Assembly (NCBI RefSeq): GCF_964340395.1
Contig: NC_135563.1
Span: forward strand, 17,728,151-17,792,150
DNA: 64,000 nucleotides
DNA from: Glandiceps talaboti
Lineage: Eukaryota > Hemichordata > Enteropneusta > Spengelidae
Direction of reading: 5' to 3'
The position numbers and the translations under genes were made by a program. The notes under the pieces are model-generated. The model was not told the DNA's origin, searched no databases, and was given only the letters and a program-made list of their open reading frames with translations. This document shows positions 14,475 to 27,007 of the stretch, in pieces; position 1 is the first letter of the stretch, and each line of letters starts with the position of its first letter.

Positions 14475-16210
14475 ACGTCACGAGGCTGTGTCTTTATCAA
14501 AGCGAACCATCAGGTGGCAATTCCTTCCTGTAACTACTACATGTAGTACTAGTGGTGAAGCACTTATTCTCTGTACATTGATTTACAAAACCATTAGATC
14601 GGCAGATTCCCTTTGTGTGACCAAGGCCATGCACAGCAAACAAATTCACTTCTTACTTACTTACTTACAATTGAAAGAGCCACGTAAAGAGTTATATATA
14701 GTTTTGCATGTGAATTGAAACTTGATCTCCATGACGCAAAAATGCGGAACTCCCGCTTTTATACATTTCACTTCCGTTTCGATTTGGATTGAAGGGTAAA
14801 CTTTTGATATAAAGTCAAATTTGCGATATTCTATTTACTATACTATGCGTTTTGTGTACTTTGTTTTGACTTTGATTAGGTTGGTCAAAGTTTCTGGGTG
14901 TGTTATATGGTAGATACCTTGTGATGCATAAAAAGTATTTATACATCATACACCCCGTGATCACCCGAAAGTGACGTAATAAATTGTATCCACATAACGT
15001 TACAATACAATCTGAGACCGAGAACATGGTATGAAAATCAAAAATCACATATATAAAATCGGACCGATTAAAAGAACATTTCTGTGCTCACGGCGTCAAC
15101 TTTCAGCTTAGTCACTAGACTAGTGCCACGTGACCTGGAAATCGTTTTGACAGCGAATAATGCATGTTCAGAATCCTGAGTTAGAATTGCCTGGCAGTGA
15201 AAATTGTTGTTTTGTGTGGCTAATTTTTAAAACCTGTATTTAGCTGATACGGGGAGTCTAGTCAACAATTCGCCACACCCTAAAGGTGCAACATCCGTGT
15301 CTAGTGTGATGTAGAAACACGTGATTGCGCCAGTCAGGTACAGCTTTGCATTTCCTTTCAAATCGGATATCCGTCACCTTGAAACCCTTTTATAGCATCG
15401 TATTATAGTCTGCCTTCTGTACATTACCAAGGCAAATGACATTCATCCCTATAGTCCTTCATGGGTAAGATTGATCTCAATGGCACGGTGTTCAAACATC
15501 ACATCCATGGAGAAGTTTCAACAATTCAAGGACTTGTAAAAGCATAATTAGTGGGTATTCTAGGACGAGGGATGCCTACATGTTTATTCTGTTATCGATA
15601 CTAGTATATCGCAAGTATAACCGAGAGACCGGTATGAAAATGCTCGGGTATATTTTCGTGATCATCTTTTCGTGTCTGGGACTACATGGGTAGATGTAAC
15701 TCGAACAAAGCTAGTACTAGTATATACTACTCACAACTTGTCGTATTTCTAGCTGCATATTATTTAGATTTTATCTCCAACTTGTGCGCCAGAATGTGTA
15801 TTTTTTGGTGTATGCACACGAAGGACAAAGACATTCCATTTATGAGTTCGAGTACACAAGTTTTAGTGAGAGATCGAATACGCGTCACTAACTCGTTAGA
15901 ATTCGACTCAAACAAAAAAATAACCGAATAGTTACTTTCGCCGTAGGTGGCGTTTTCAGGTGAATATCATCGATGATGCGACAACAGTGTGCGACTGGTT
16001 GCAACTGTGCCGTCGCGTTGTCTGTTCAATGCAGCTGGCGTTGCCCATTCTTTCTTTTGTTTTCATATCATCTGCAGTTTTTTTTTATTCAACTCTGATT
16101 GCATTATCATGTTAATTTCTCTTACAGTTGTAAAACGTGTGCACAAATACACGTACTTCTTTTCATTCTTTTTCCGTGTTTTTAATTTCTGTTGTCTTCT
16201 TTTTACCCAG
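14470..16210. other. No coding sequence seen; 5' region of the small plus-strand gene
   Basis: Upstream of the 16211 start codon. The start follows an acceptor-like TTTTTACCCAG immediately before the ATG, so one or more non-coding exons of that gene probably lie here, but I cannot place them. Confidence 0.35.
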
Positions 16211-16904
16211 ATGAACAAAATCCTGGCCATTGCTTTGCTTGTCGTCCTTGCTGTAGCATACGGTAAGTGTCGTGTCCACCAACATTAACAAAGCCCCTCA
16301 ACAGTTCTAATGTTTTCATTAGCCTCTGATAGCGAATGTTCACATCTGTGAAAAAATTTGAAAATTGAACCACACTGAACAGGTCTCGAAAAGCAAAAAT
16401 AGACCCTCGAGCTGTTATCTAGTATTTACAATGAAGAATATGTATTTTTTTTAGTTGATCAAAAAACACACTGCTCATCTTGGTAGTTATTGGAGAATTT
16501 TAGAAATCTTTAGACATATAAGAACGTCGTGCGTGTCACTCCGCCCTCACCAGCCCCCTCTCTGGGAGGAGTTGACCGATTTGTGAGGAAACCCGCCCGT
16601 CACGGCACACCTTACAGCCTAAGAAATCCTGTGTGTCGATAAGTTTTATACTTAGCCTCAATTCAATATCATGCCAGTTATTCGTTTATCTCTCAGAGAC
16701 ACATATTTGCATAATTTTCTCTTTCTTATTACGTTCTTATAAGTAACTGCTGTAACTACGGACGGCCCAACGGACGCAACAACAACTGCAGAGGAATCTA
16801 CAGCTGCACCTGAACCTGAGGCCACTACTGTCGATGGTGGCGCTGCTCTAACCTACTCCTTGGTTTTGACCGCCGTAGCTGCTCTCTTTGCTGTCCGGTA
16901 TTAA
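16211..16904 (+). CDS. Small secreted, probably GPI-anchored Thr/Ala/Glu-rich peptide (70 residues)
   Basis: Two coding exons: 16211-16262 (17 codons plus one base, donor GTAAGT) and 16744-16904 (acceptor TTCTTATAAG, stop at 16902-16904). Together they make exactly 71 codons. Exon 1 is a signal peptide, MNKILAIALLVVLAVAY. Exon 2 gives a Thr/Ala/Glu/Pro-rich stretch of about 30 residues (TTDGPTDATTTAEESTAAPE), then DGG and a hydrophobic C-terminus (ALTYSLVLTAVAALFAVRY). Signal peptide, short O-glycosylatable stem, small-residue omega site and hydrophobic tail form the layout of tiny GPI-anchored mucin-like antigens such as CD52 or CD24; no homology is claimed. The last coding bases may instead be a single-pass anchor. 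An AATAAA lies at 17489-17494. I do not recognise a named gene. Confidence 0.7.
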
Positions 16905-17488
16905 AGAAGGGAGTTTGATTGGTCAACTGTGGTTTGAATACCCGGATGATGGACAGTGTCTCGTGAAAGGTGACTCTCCAATACCGATGCAGAGTGGCTT
17001 TGACTTGTCTTCTAGATCTGTTCTCGATGTCATAAATGATGGTCTATCCTAATGTATAAAAGTCGGCAACGAGAACTCATGTGACAACATTCCAGTCTGT
17101 CTTCATTTGACACTTTGCGTCATAATAATGACTATAAGCGTATTCGGTTAATTTACTATTATACTAATCTTCGAATATCAGACCAACTTCTATCTAATTT
17201 CAAAATAAGTTCATTGCATAGCAATGTAACCAAAAACCAAACTAGAGCACCCTCAACGACTTGACTCGTTTGTTCACCAGTTTAACAGTTAAACGTGACC
17301 CTTGAAGAGAAATGAAGGCAGTGATGTCATCGGGATGACGTCACAATCATCCATTTCACGAGATATCACTTACGCTGGATCCTCGGAGGTACATAGACTA
17401 TCAGCTTTGCTAAGTAATATTACTGACTTCTGAAGTTCGAATATTGTATTTACTAATTGTAACTCTTTCATATTCAGAATTACAGTAA

Positions 17489-17494
17489 AATAAA
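17489..17494 (+). terminator. Candidate polyadenylation signal of the small GPI-type gene
   Basis: AATAAA (in GTAAAATAAATAAT), the first canonical hexamer on the plus strand downstream of the 16904 stop that I found. It implies a 3'UTR of roughly 600 nt. Confidence 0.4.
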
Positions 17495-19020
17495 TAATAT
17501 TGACAATGTGGAATTGAATATTTGTCTGATTAATTGATTCAGCTATACCAAACTTGTTGTTACTACTGTCCCCCACTTTACTTTCTAGAAATTCTTCAAA
17601 CAGCTGGGTCGATAAATATATGTATCTATTCAATGCTATAATGTCTTCGTCCTGGGAAATCACCCTCCTAGGAATCAACTGGAGATATATATGTCAATAT
17701 ACAGCGCCCCCAACGGTTGAACAATCTGTAATCACGGGTCTCTAGGTATAGAATCCTTGGAGTCGGACCTGCTACGCATACAGCGAAAAACATCCCTAGA
17801 AGTGAATGATAGTTTGGAACTTTGGTAACACACCCATCTAATATTGGTCCAAGCACGGGTGAGGGTATTACATGTATTATTTCAAATACCGAGGCACGGT
17901 AGTGTAACAACAACCGCATTCTTCTCTGCCACATTCTTCATATATTTCTTGATATGTGTATATCTAGACTGTCAAGTCATTCTAATTTTTTGTAATATAT
18001 TTTTGAAAGCTACAGTTAAGTACTTTAGTTGGTGAAATAAAATAAGGCAGCAAAATAAGAATAAGTTATTCGTGTCCGGACCTACGCCCTGTGAAAGTAC
18101 TCAAGGACACGCTTGGAAAGATTACCAACAATGACGGTAAAATCATTATAACGTACCAGTTTTATGCAAGTACACAGTCTGCTAGGCGTACACAGATCTA
18201 CACCGATGCGATGGTCCACCACGATGTACACAGATGCACTTATAAAGTGCGCCACCAACGGCAGTGATCAGTTAACGAGAGTGCACCACCAACGGCAGCT
18301 TTCATCTGTTTTTATTTTGAAAGAAAGTGTTGGGGGTAAATCTGACCACAAGGCGCCCAGGCTTAGTTATGTTTATGAAAACAATCAAACAAAAATAAAC
18401 GAACAAAAAGTAAATAAATACCGACAAGCATCATCAACAACAGAGTAATTACAAATCATTATCAACAAGAATTACTATATGTTTTCCTATATGTGAAATG
18501 GTCACAATTGTACATACCCCACAAGGGATGTGCGTGATCCCTACCAAACACTAGTAGTATATTTTCCAAGTCGTATAATTATTGCCAAATTTCACATATG
18601 ATCAGTAAAAAATATTTTTCTAGAACAAACATGCTTAGATCTAACATATTTACCAGGTGCAATTGATGTCATTGCCAAAGGGAAGGCAATTCTGACGATT
18701 TCTAAGCATTACCAAATTGTATTGAAAAATCTTGTTAGATGTTCATAATTTCTGGGTACTACTACTAGACTTGGCCAATTTAAATATCTGGAACTCACAA
18801 GATTTAACCTTGCAAGGAAAAGCATTACTTGTTAGATATCATGGCACTTAGAAAAAGCACATTGTTCATTTTGATTTTGGAAAGGAAAGCCTACTGGGAT
18901 AAAATGTGATGCGCTAATTGCTAAGCCAGGTGAGGTGGTTTGCATATGGTTGATCATAAAATTCTAGACAAAGCTTCGTTTGGAAATAAGTAATAGTCTG
19001 TGGACAAAAATCCCAAAATG
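17495..19020. other. No gene seen
   Basis: Short open frames only, none with motifs or splice context. A minor repeated CACCACCAACGGCAG occurs near 18250-18297. Confidence 0.5.
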
Positions 19021-19195
19021 TCTGTCTGTCTGTCCATCCGTCTGTCTGTGTCTGTCTGTCTATGTATGTATGTATGTATGTATGTATGTATGTATGTATG
19101 TATGTATGTATGTATGTATGTATGTATGTATGTATGTATGTATGTATGTATGTATGTATGTATGTCCGTCCGTCCATCCATCTGTCTGTCTGACT
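19021..19195. repeat. (TATG)n microsatellite flanked by TCTG/GTCC tracts
   Basis: About 104 bp of pure TATG (19061-19164) inside related CTGT and CCGT tetranucleotide tracts. The YVCM/HTYI open frames on both strands are repeat artefacts. Confidence 0.95.
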
Positions 19196-19389
19196 CGCTT
19201 GTCTCTCACTGTAACTGTCTCTCCTCCCCTCTCCGTGATGTGTATTATAATACCAAAGGTCATAAAATATTCATGCAGTTTTATTCAAAAAATTATGATA
19301 ATGTGACATGACAGGTATTGACACCCATTGCAAGATATTTCAAATTAAATATCTTCATTTTCTTTGACAGTTCTGAGTGAAACAGTAAT

Positions 19390-20370
19390 AAGGTATGCTA
19401 TTTTAACTCAACATTAGTATGCACACATAATCTATGTGAGCTGAATAAACTCAACATTACTAAGCATACAAACTACATGTGCGCTACACTGAACTACACT
19501 TAGCTTCACAGCTTTGACATTACCAGGAGACATATTGTTTGAAATACCACAATCCATTTATGTTTGCAACTTTGGTTTAGAATTACCATGCATATATACA
19601 TAGTTCATGTAAACTACATTCCTAGTAACATTAGACACATAGTCTATGTATGCTACACTGGCCAACACAATCATGTACACATAATTGTGCAAGCCACACA
19701 CCATGTATTAATTCATGTAAGATATATTTCTCTCTCAATATTGTGCCAACATAGTGAAGTTCTGTAATATTGGTTTAACATCCAAGACACACACAACTGA
19801 TGTACGCTATGTTTTCTTTCACAAAAATTATTGTTTGTAACATTGCTTACATGTAAACATAACATACACATTGTTGATGTACGCTACATTGATCAACACA
19901 ATCAAGTACACATAATTATGTAAGCCACATAGATTAACATTACCATGCACACATAGTTGATGTACACTTCATTTTCTTTCTCAATATTGTACAAACACAG
20001 TACATGTTTGTAACAGTGAATAGTGTGATGCACATGTGGTTTATGTTAATGATACTACTTTAACATTACCGTGGATACAAACATGATGTAGGCTACATTG
20101 CTATGATATTATCATAAATGTTAGAAATGCTGATTTCACATTGCTGAAACACAGTTTATGTATGCTACATTGGCAAACATAATCATGTACACATAATTGT
20201 ATAAGTTACATTGATTTAACATTGCTGAAACATAGACAATGTATGTATGTATGGTACATTGGCAAACATGATCATGTACACATAACTGTGTAAGTTACAT
20301 TGATTTAACATTGCTGAAATGTTACATGGGCAAACATAATCATGTACACATAATTAATTTACATGAACAT
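19390..20370. repeat. Degenerate long tandem repeat
   Basis: Phrases recur in the same order with drift: GTATGCTACATTGGCAAAC, ATAATCATGTACACATAATT, and TTGATTTAACATTGCTGAAA. The unit seems to be roughly 80-100 bp. Best preserved at 20130-20360. No coding capacity. Confidence 0.7.
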
Positions 20371-20539
20371 GAATACATTATTAAGACATGATAAATTGAT
20401 TAATGTTACTGTGCCAACATAGCTGATAACAGCTACTTCTGGCTTATAAGTAACAAGTTTTCTTTAGCAATACATTAAAAAATGGAGTAAACATGTACAA
20501 CTATTTGCGGTCATTTTGAAATATTTATGAATATGTCAT

Positions 20540-20640
20540 ACATTTGACTAGTCTGTAAGGTACGCCATGACAGGGCGCCCTCACACATCAGTGAGGGCTG
20601 AACGACATGATGTATCTCACAGTCTACATTTGACATAAAT
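20540..20640. repeat. Small foldback interspersed repeat, copy 1
   Basis: TTTGACTAGTCTGTAAGGTAC...CATGACAGGGCGCC...GTGAGGGC...ATGTATCTCACAGTCTAC. The two halves are imperfect inverted copies. A close relative sits at 53625-53740 in a DOCK intron with the same order of motifs. Confidence 0.65.
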
Positions 20641-21308
20641 CCTTACATTACTCATCCAACTAGTCATTGTATATTGAGAGATATTTTGAGCACATAATCT
20701 TTTCTTATTTTCATCACGAGAACATTTTGGATTGAGTATTAAATCCATAACATGTATCACATCATTGTCAGCAGTTTCCCTCCAAAACCAGTCATTAGTT
20801 TGACACAAAATATACACATGAAATTATAAGTGATTTTTACCTTTATCAAAAACACTGTATTGCAAAAGACAAAATAATAGCACTAAAGTGTCTTGAAAAT
20901 GAATAAACCTGTATAATACAAATTTAACAAAATATAAAATAGTGTGTACAAAAATCTAAATTATTTCAAATATCATCAAGCCATACAAAATTTCATAGAT
21001 TGTCAACTTCTTAACACTACAGCACAGCTCTATTTTCATACAAGTCATTCTGTGGGTAAAATTAATTACATGTTTTTACCATTTCAATTCATTTTAGGTC
21101 TAATAAACTGAATTTTCTATTGTTTGTAGGAGTTACGGAAACATTCACTATCAAAACTCTACACTCTGTCTCTCTTTGGTCATTCTCCCTTCAAAAATTT
21201 TCACTTATGGAGTATTATTACAATTTACTTCATGTACCATTAAACAAACAGACAGACAGACAGACAGTTTGCCATGCCCACAATGCTACAGTGTCAAATT
21301 TTGTTGAA

Positions 21309-21733
21309 GTCAATTTCAAAATACCGTGCAGCTTTTCTGTTTGATACAACCACGCACAAACCAATAAGAAACTGGACACACTACACTTTAGGTTTAGGAT
21401 AGCAAGATTGAATGAGTACAGTTTCTTGCTACATTTTGTCTAAGTGAAATGAACTACACATGCCACCATACACGACATCAAATGAACACCGTCAGTGTTT
21501 GATACACGGAAAAACATTGGCGTCTGAATGTCTGCATGGAGCTGCAGACATTTGGGCTGCAGACATTTGGGCACCAATGTTTTTCTGTGTATTCATTTTA
21601 AATGGTTTATTTCATTTTAGATTAAATGTAGCAAAAAACGCGATCTTGCTTTTGAAGTGTGGCATATGCAGTTTCTTGTTGTTTCTACTTGGTTGTATCA
21701 AACAGAAAAGCTGCACGGTATTTTGAAATTGAC
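21309..21733. mobile_element. Foldback element with 44-bp terminal inverted repeats
   Basis: The left end GTCAATTTCAAAATACCGTG and onward (21309-21352) is an exact reverse complement of the right end (21690-21733). The arms continue inward as imperfect complements (CAGTTTCTTG, CTACATTTTGTCTAAG...). A diverged half-copy is at about 41151-41340. Probably a MITE; it contains a direct repeat of GCAGACATTTGGGC near its centre. Confidence 0.75.
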
Positions 21734-22092
21734 TGTAAAACCTTGAAAATTATTGTAAGTCATTAAAAATATCCAGTGACTAAAAATATTACACAGCAGT
21801 TTTCAAAATATTTGTAATATCCATATCATCTTCAGTTGTTGATAACATTCATACTTAAGACATTAATTTGTGTCAATGTAAATATGTAGTTGATCACTAC
21901 GGTTACTTTTCATGATTTTGGGTAATAGTTAATCCGTAACTAGCCTTAGCATTCATTGTTGAAAGCCCACAATTTCTATTCTTTGCTCAACTCTACACAA
22001 ATTGTGAGTGAGAAAAGCTGCAATTCAGCACCTATACAATTAAGTATAACACAGTAATGACTATATCACTGTCTATGTAATTTCTCATAGTT

Positions 22093-22435
22093 TAGGTCCT
22101 GACAGAGACCGTATTACTACAATCCCAGTCTAGTCAATCCCCTTGCTTGAGCACAGATATCTGTGCTCCCCCCCTATGGCGTTCATATAAGCATGATGGC
22201 ATGATGGCACCCCCACACTGGTTGGATATTTGCATATCATAGTCGAAACTGAATCAGCTGTACAAATGAATATTAATGAGCAATGACAAGAGCCTGTCAA
22301 TTTATGATGGATTACTACTGACATGTGCCGTTTGTGCTTCGATCACCATGGAGGTTGATCCACATTTAATGCCTTGAGCAACGGGATTGACTAGACTGGG
22401 ATTGTAGTACGTAATACAGTCCCAGTCAGGACCTA
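22093..22435. mobile_element. MITE with about 50-bp terminal inverted repeats
   Basis: The left end TAGGTCCTGACAGAGAC...TACTACAATCCCAGTCTAGT pairs with the right end ACTAGACTGGGATTGTAGTA...GTCAGGACCTA. The internal region (about 230 bp) is unrelated and non-coding. The superfamily is not assigned because target duplications are unclear. Confidence 0.7.
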
Positions 22436-22577
22436 GACTAAATGTCTCATTTGATCACTTAAAGCCCAATGTTTGAATCCCACATTCTTGTTTTAGTACT
22501 ACCTAATCAAATCATTGAATTTAGATAGGAGGAATTGTTTCTTTTGTATCAACTATTTCCATGGACTTTTTACAGCA

Positions 22578-22983
22578 CTTACGATATATTCCGTTCAATC
22601 TCTCATACATTATGCTTGTAACTACAATTGCAGAAAGCTGTTAATATGGTTTCAACATATCCACCCAATCAGCTTGTTCATCACTATGTGGTATGCAAAT
22701 GAAGTGAGTATGCAAATGACACGCATGCAAATGAAGTGATATGCAGATGAACATACAGACACATAAATTCACAAAACGAATAGGACATAGCCTTGTTCAT
22801 CTCAACTGCATGTGTTCTTCTTCATACACTTTATTTGCATGAGTGTCGTCTGCATACTCACTTCACTGGAATACCCCATGGTGATGAAAAAGCTGATTGG
22901 GTAGATATTTTCAAACATATTAACAGCTTGCAATTCTAGCTACAAGCTAATGGTATGAAAGATTGAATGGCATATACCGTAAA
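22578..22983. mobile_element. Foldback element of about 405 bp
   Basis: The left arm (ATATTCCGTTCAATCTCTCA...AAGCTGTTAATATGG...CCCAATCAGCTT) and right arm (AAGCTGATTGGG...CATATTAACAGCTTG...GATTGAATGGCATATACCG) are imperfect reverse complements over about 130 bp, including an inner GAAGTGAGTATGCA stretch. ATGCAAAT octamer-like motifs recur in the left arm (22692-22746). Confidence 0.7.
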
Positions 22984-24066
22984 TGGCATGAAAAGACTAC
23001 TGTTTCGAAAGTTCCGCTAGACAACTGTTTTTCTCTTAGCCAATTTTTTAAGCCTAATCTATATGTTTTAATCCTAATATGTGCTTGACTACTATATATT
23101 TTGAATATTACAAGGTCTGTGAAAGATTAAGTAATCTGGTAATACCCCACTTTTTGAACATTATTTTTTAAAAAAATCAATCAATTTCCCCTCCAAATAC
23201 ATAGGAGGAAGTCATCTCAAATAACTAACATGGCTATTTTCATATTTGTTACACAAATTTTCATATTTTGTTTACACTTTTCAGACACCATGGGTAGACA
23301 AGTATATCTTATGAAGATATATTCAAACCAACAAAATCTATATCATTTTGAAGTCTGGAATGAGAATACATGATTCATTTTTAATGTTAAATACTCTAAA
23401 AGTCTTCAAAATTAATGATTTATTTAGTATGTTAATCTCACTCTGTCTACCCCTACATTCAGCAAAATTTAAAGCCCGCTTGCAAACCATTTAAATGCTC
23501 ATATTTGGTTTTTAAGAGAAAATACAAGTTTCCCTGTCTAGGGATGGTTTAAATAGAACAATAATTGTCATGGATTGATTATGATGAAAGCTAGCATAAA
23601 CCATTGTTACAGACAACCACTTATTTCTTCTGTCTTGAATTCCAGAACATCAAATGTGCACCAGGAACTCACAATACCACAGTGACGTTGAACATACACT
23701 ACCACCCGTGAGGTACTCACTGATGCTACCATAAACTATACATTAAATACAGGGTAAAATAGTCCATAATAAGGTACACACGACGTGATAGAATTGGTCT
23801 GTATCTTGAGCATTCTATTGTGGCAACACAAAATTGGAAAATGTATTAAACATCAAAACTTTCTGAAATCAAGATTGCAAAAATTTTATTGTACAAATGG
23901 TTTCAGCGCTTATATCTTACATGGAATTTTATTTTCCATTTTTCAATGTCATCTTGATTGCAATGTCTTATGATTGCACATAAAAATAAAGTGAAAGCAA
24001 TAAACTCACAACATGAAGGATTGGTGTTTTTTTTATTACGACACTGTAGGTGGGAAATCATGGCAA

Positions 24067-24500
24067 TTAAAGGGGAACATCACCCCAGAAAATAATGGTA
24101 TTTTCATAAAATTTGGGTTCTGGCAGTCATTTCATGATTTCACATCACATAATTTTCGCTCAGTTGCCAAGAAAAAACAATTTTTTTTCACCTCTATTTT
24201 TTCTGTCAGTGAGACACCATTGCATCATGGGTCTTAGCAGACATGAATATTCATTAGATATACACTGCAGCTGAATGCTCACTTCCTTCACAATCATGAA
24301 TATTCAGTGTGCATCTAATGAATAAACATATCTGCTCATACCCATGATGCAATGGTGTATCATTGAAAGAACAATAGAGGTGTTTGGTGTTTCTTGGCAA
24401 CTGAGCAAAAATTAGGTGATGTGAAATCATGAAATGACTTTCCAGAACCCCAAATGTTATGGAAATACCTGTATTTCCTGGAGTGGCGTTCCCCTTTAAA
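24067..24500. mobile_element. TTAA-flanked foldback MITE, copy 1
   Basis: Ends read TTAA-AGGGGAAC...GTTCCCCT-TTAA. The arms are imperfect reverse complements along nearly the full length, meeting near the ATGAATATTCA motifs at 24245-24305. TTAA at both ends fits piggyBac-type TTAA duplication. A second, shorter copy with the same termini is at 36642-36978. Confidence 0.75.
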
Positions 24501-24659
24501 ATGTACAAAGGAACAGACTGATGGAACATCTATTATTGCAAACTAACACACTGATCAATACAGAGATGATAACTTTCAGAATGGTGAAAACCGTACACAG
24601 TTTACAGGACCTATACAACGTGTCTGAGTTTAAAGGCCCATGGTTCAATCCCAGGTTAT

Positions 24660-25115
24660 CACATTCCTATAATCTTATTAGTGGAGCTATAAGGATCACA
24701 TAGGAGCATTTTTGGGTTCAGGACCAACTTTTTCTATAACTCTACCAGACAACTGTTTTTCACTCCTAAATTTTAACCCTAATCTGATCTAGGCCTTCAT
24801 TTTCAGTGAGAGATTTTGACCTGTTACATTGACTCTTTACATGTAAAGTGCTATCAAAGCTAGCATTGGAATGGGATTGCTTATAGCAGCCATATGACTG
24901 ATTCAACCACTGGGGAGATTTCTCTCTCCTGGCAATGGTTCAACTTTGTATCAACCATACCAGGGATTCAACTCCTGGTTCTCTTACTATCGTATCAGTG
25001 GAACCATAAGGGATTATTCTTTTGCTCATGAACATCTTTTTCTACAACTCTGCCAAACAACTGTTTTTTTTTTACACCTAAATGTTACTCCTGACCCAAA
25101 CTGGACCCTTAAGTG
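24660..25115 (+). repeat. Interspersed repeat family, two tandem copies
   Basis: Two successive copies share GGTTCAATCCC-like starts, ...AGTGGAGCTATAAGG..., TTTTTCTATAACTCTACCAG, ACAACTGTTTTTC and a CCTAAATTTTAACCCTAATC-like stretch. Other copies: 22990-23080 (+), 38790-38965 (-) and about 50000-50090 (-). Family unknown, possibly SINE-derived. Confidence 0.55.
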
Positions 25116-26446
25116 TTGTATACCACTTTGCAGTAGACTGGAGGTATACACATTTGTTACCATGCAAAGTACAAAACATTAACTAAAATTTTTCACCCCC
25201 CCCAAGAAAAAATCACAACACCAGATTATAACTTGATAAAATTGGAACTTTATCTGCAGTAGTCGTACAAATAATGTAGTTAGTGTAACAACTCATCTAC
25301 ACCCATGGACATAGCACTATGTATTGATAGACAGCATTCACATTTGAACTTGAAACATAGCATTAATTTTTGAAGTTGTAAGAAGTTAAAATAGAAGACA
25401 AAGGATTGTTAGCGATATTTTGGCAATTTCTATACACTTGATAAGTTGACAATTTCAAAAAGATTAAAAAGTACATGAGAATTGACTAGTAGATTTCGAC
25501 TACACACTTTCTGATTAAAGACCGTAGACAATTTTTTCTAGAATACACTTTGACCTTTGACCCTTTGGTACATTGTGATTGATAAGTTCAAAGGAATTGT
25601 TCTGTGAGCTGTTGCCAAAAAGTAGAACTCGCAATCTCTCTAAGGTGTGTCCAAATAACACACTGCGGAAAGCAAACTTCATGTAGACACTAGTTCTGGA
25701 GGAAAATTCACATAGGAAGACACGAATCACAAAATACATTATTTCCATTGTCATATAAAGGTTGAACTCCTGGAGATGGACTTAAACCAAAAACAACAGG
25801 GTTCCACAGAAAAGACTGCAAGCACTAGATGTCGTGTGTCCAGATAAAAGTCTGGAAAGAAAGGTTCACACAAAATGTCAGTTCCTGGGGGTCACTGTAT
25901 AAGCATTTGACAACACTGAAGCTGGACATTTGGTAGGCAGGTTCATAATCTTGTGCAATGTATAAATCTAAAAAAACAAAAACATGAACTTCTCAGATTC
26001 TTCTCCCATATTGGTATCCATGTATGACGTTGACAGTAAAATCAGATGACTCCCTTTGGATGTTTTCATCTTTGAGATGTGAACACTTTGAAAACATGTG
26101 ACTTCTTCCGATAAATCCAAAAAGATGTATCTTATTTGGAGTTCGAAGCAACACACACACTATCAAGGTTCAGCATATATTACAAGCTGCTCACGCACAA
26201 TTTTCGTACAATACTGCATTTTATCACGAGCCACATTAAAATACAGACAGCCACCATCACAGCAGACGTTACACCATAATGGCATGAATAGATAGATAAG
26301 GCATTTATCTCACGCTTACAATAGTTTTGTAACCACATCTGTGCATATGATATATATTATTTACAATCTTGTCATGCATAATGGATTTCTGGTTCTACAA
26401 ATGTCCTCTAGTTGAAAAAAAAAACCCCGAACAGAATGGAATGTCA
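25116..26446. other. 3' flank / probable 3'UTR of the DOCK gene
   Basis: Directly downstream of the DOCK stop on the minus strand. No coding exon recognised. I did not find a strong AATAAA on the minus strand close to the stop, so the UTR may extend well into this interval. Confidence 0.35.
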
Positions 26447-26812
26447 CTACAATGTTGTGTTTTCTGATCCAGTAGTTGAGTAGCGGTTCTCTGCTTTCTT
26501 AGGCAGAGATGGTTCCTGTGATGATGATGATGATGGTGATTCTTTGTTCTGTACATGGTTGTTTGAAATGTTGTCAGAAGTAGGACTAGTAAAGCTTTGC
26601 TGGGTTTCAATAACACTTGTTCTCGGATGGTATGTTTCTGCTCTTCTTAGTCCAGTTGGACTTTGTTTGTGGCTAATCTGTAGGCTATCTGCACTGTAAG
26701 AGCTTTCTAGTGGTATTGGAAACCTTGTAGGGCTCTCATACCCTCCCCTTCCTTTCCTTTTCCCTGGTGGTGTACTTGATGAAGAATCCATGGTTGGCAC
26801 AGGAAGCATAGG
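26447..26812 (-). CDS. DOCK exon 37, terminal
   Basis: [20 protein letters not shown]...[17 protein letters not shown]...[18 protein letters not shown] and stop: 121 residues, Ser/Pro-rich. Acceptor AAATACAG, phase 0. No strong family match is expected in this tail; frame and position support it. Confidence 0.85.
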   Translation of the reverse strand, partial: PMLPVPTMDSSSSTPPGKRKGRGGYESPTRFPIPLESSYSADSLQISHKQSPTGLRRAETYHPRTSVIETQQSFTSPTSDNISNNHVQNKESPSSSSSQEPSLPKKAENRYSTTGSENTTL

Positions 26813-26949
26813 CTGTATTTCATGGACGAATAGAAAAACGATTTAGCCAAATGTAAACTATGAATATACAATTATCATGACAGTGTTACGAATTTATAAA
26901 TCATATTTCCACGGTGTTCAGACAATAAAACTGCTGCTATGCATCTACT

Positions 26950-27007
<58 letters not shown>

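Noticed and set aside
25515-26295. Short open frames downstream of the DOCK stop
   Set aside because: No motifs and no splice context; most simply 3'UTR or flank.
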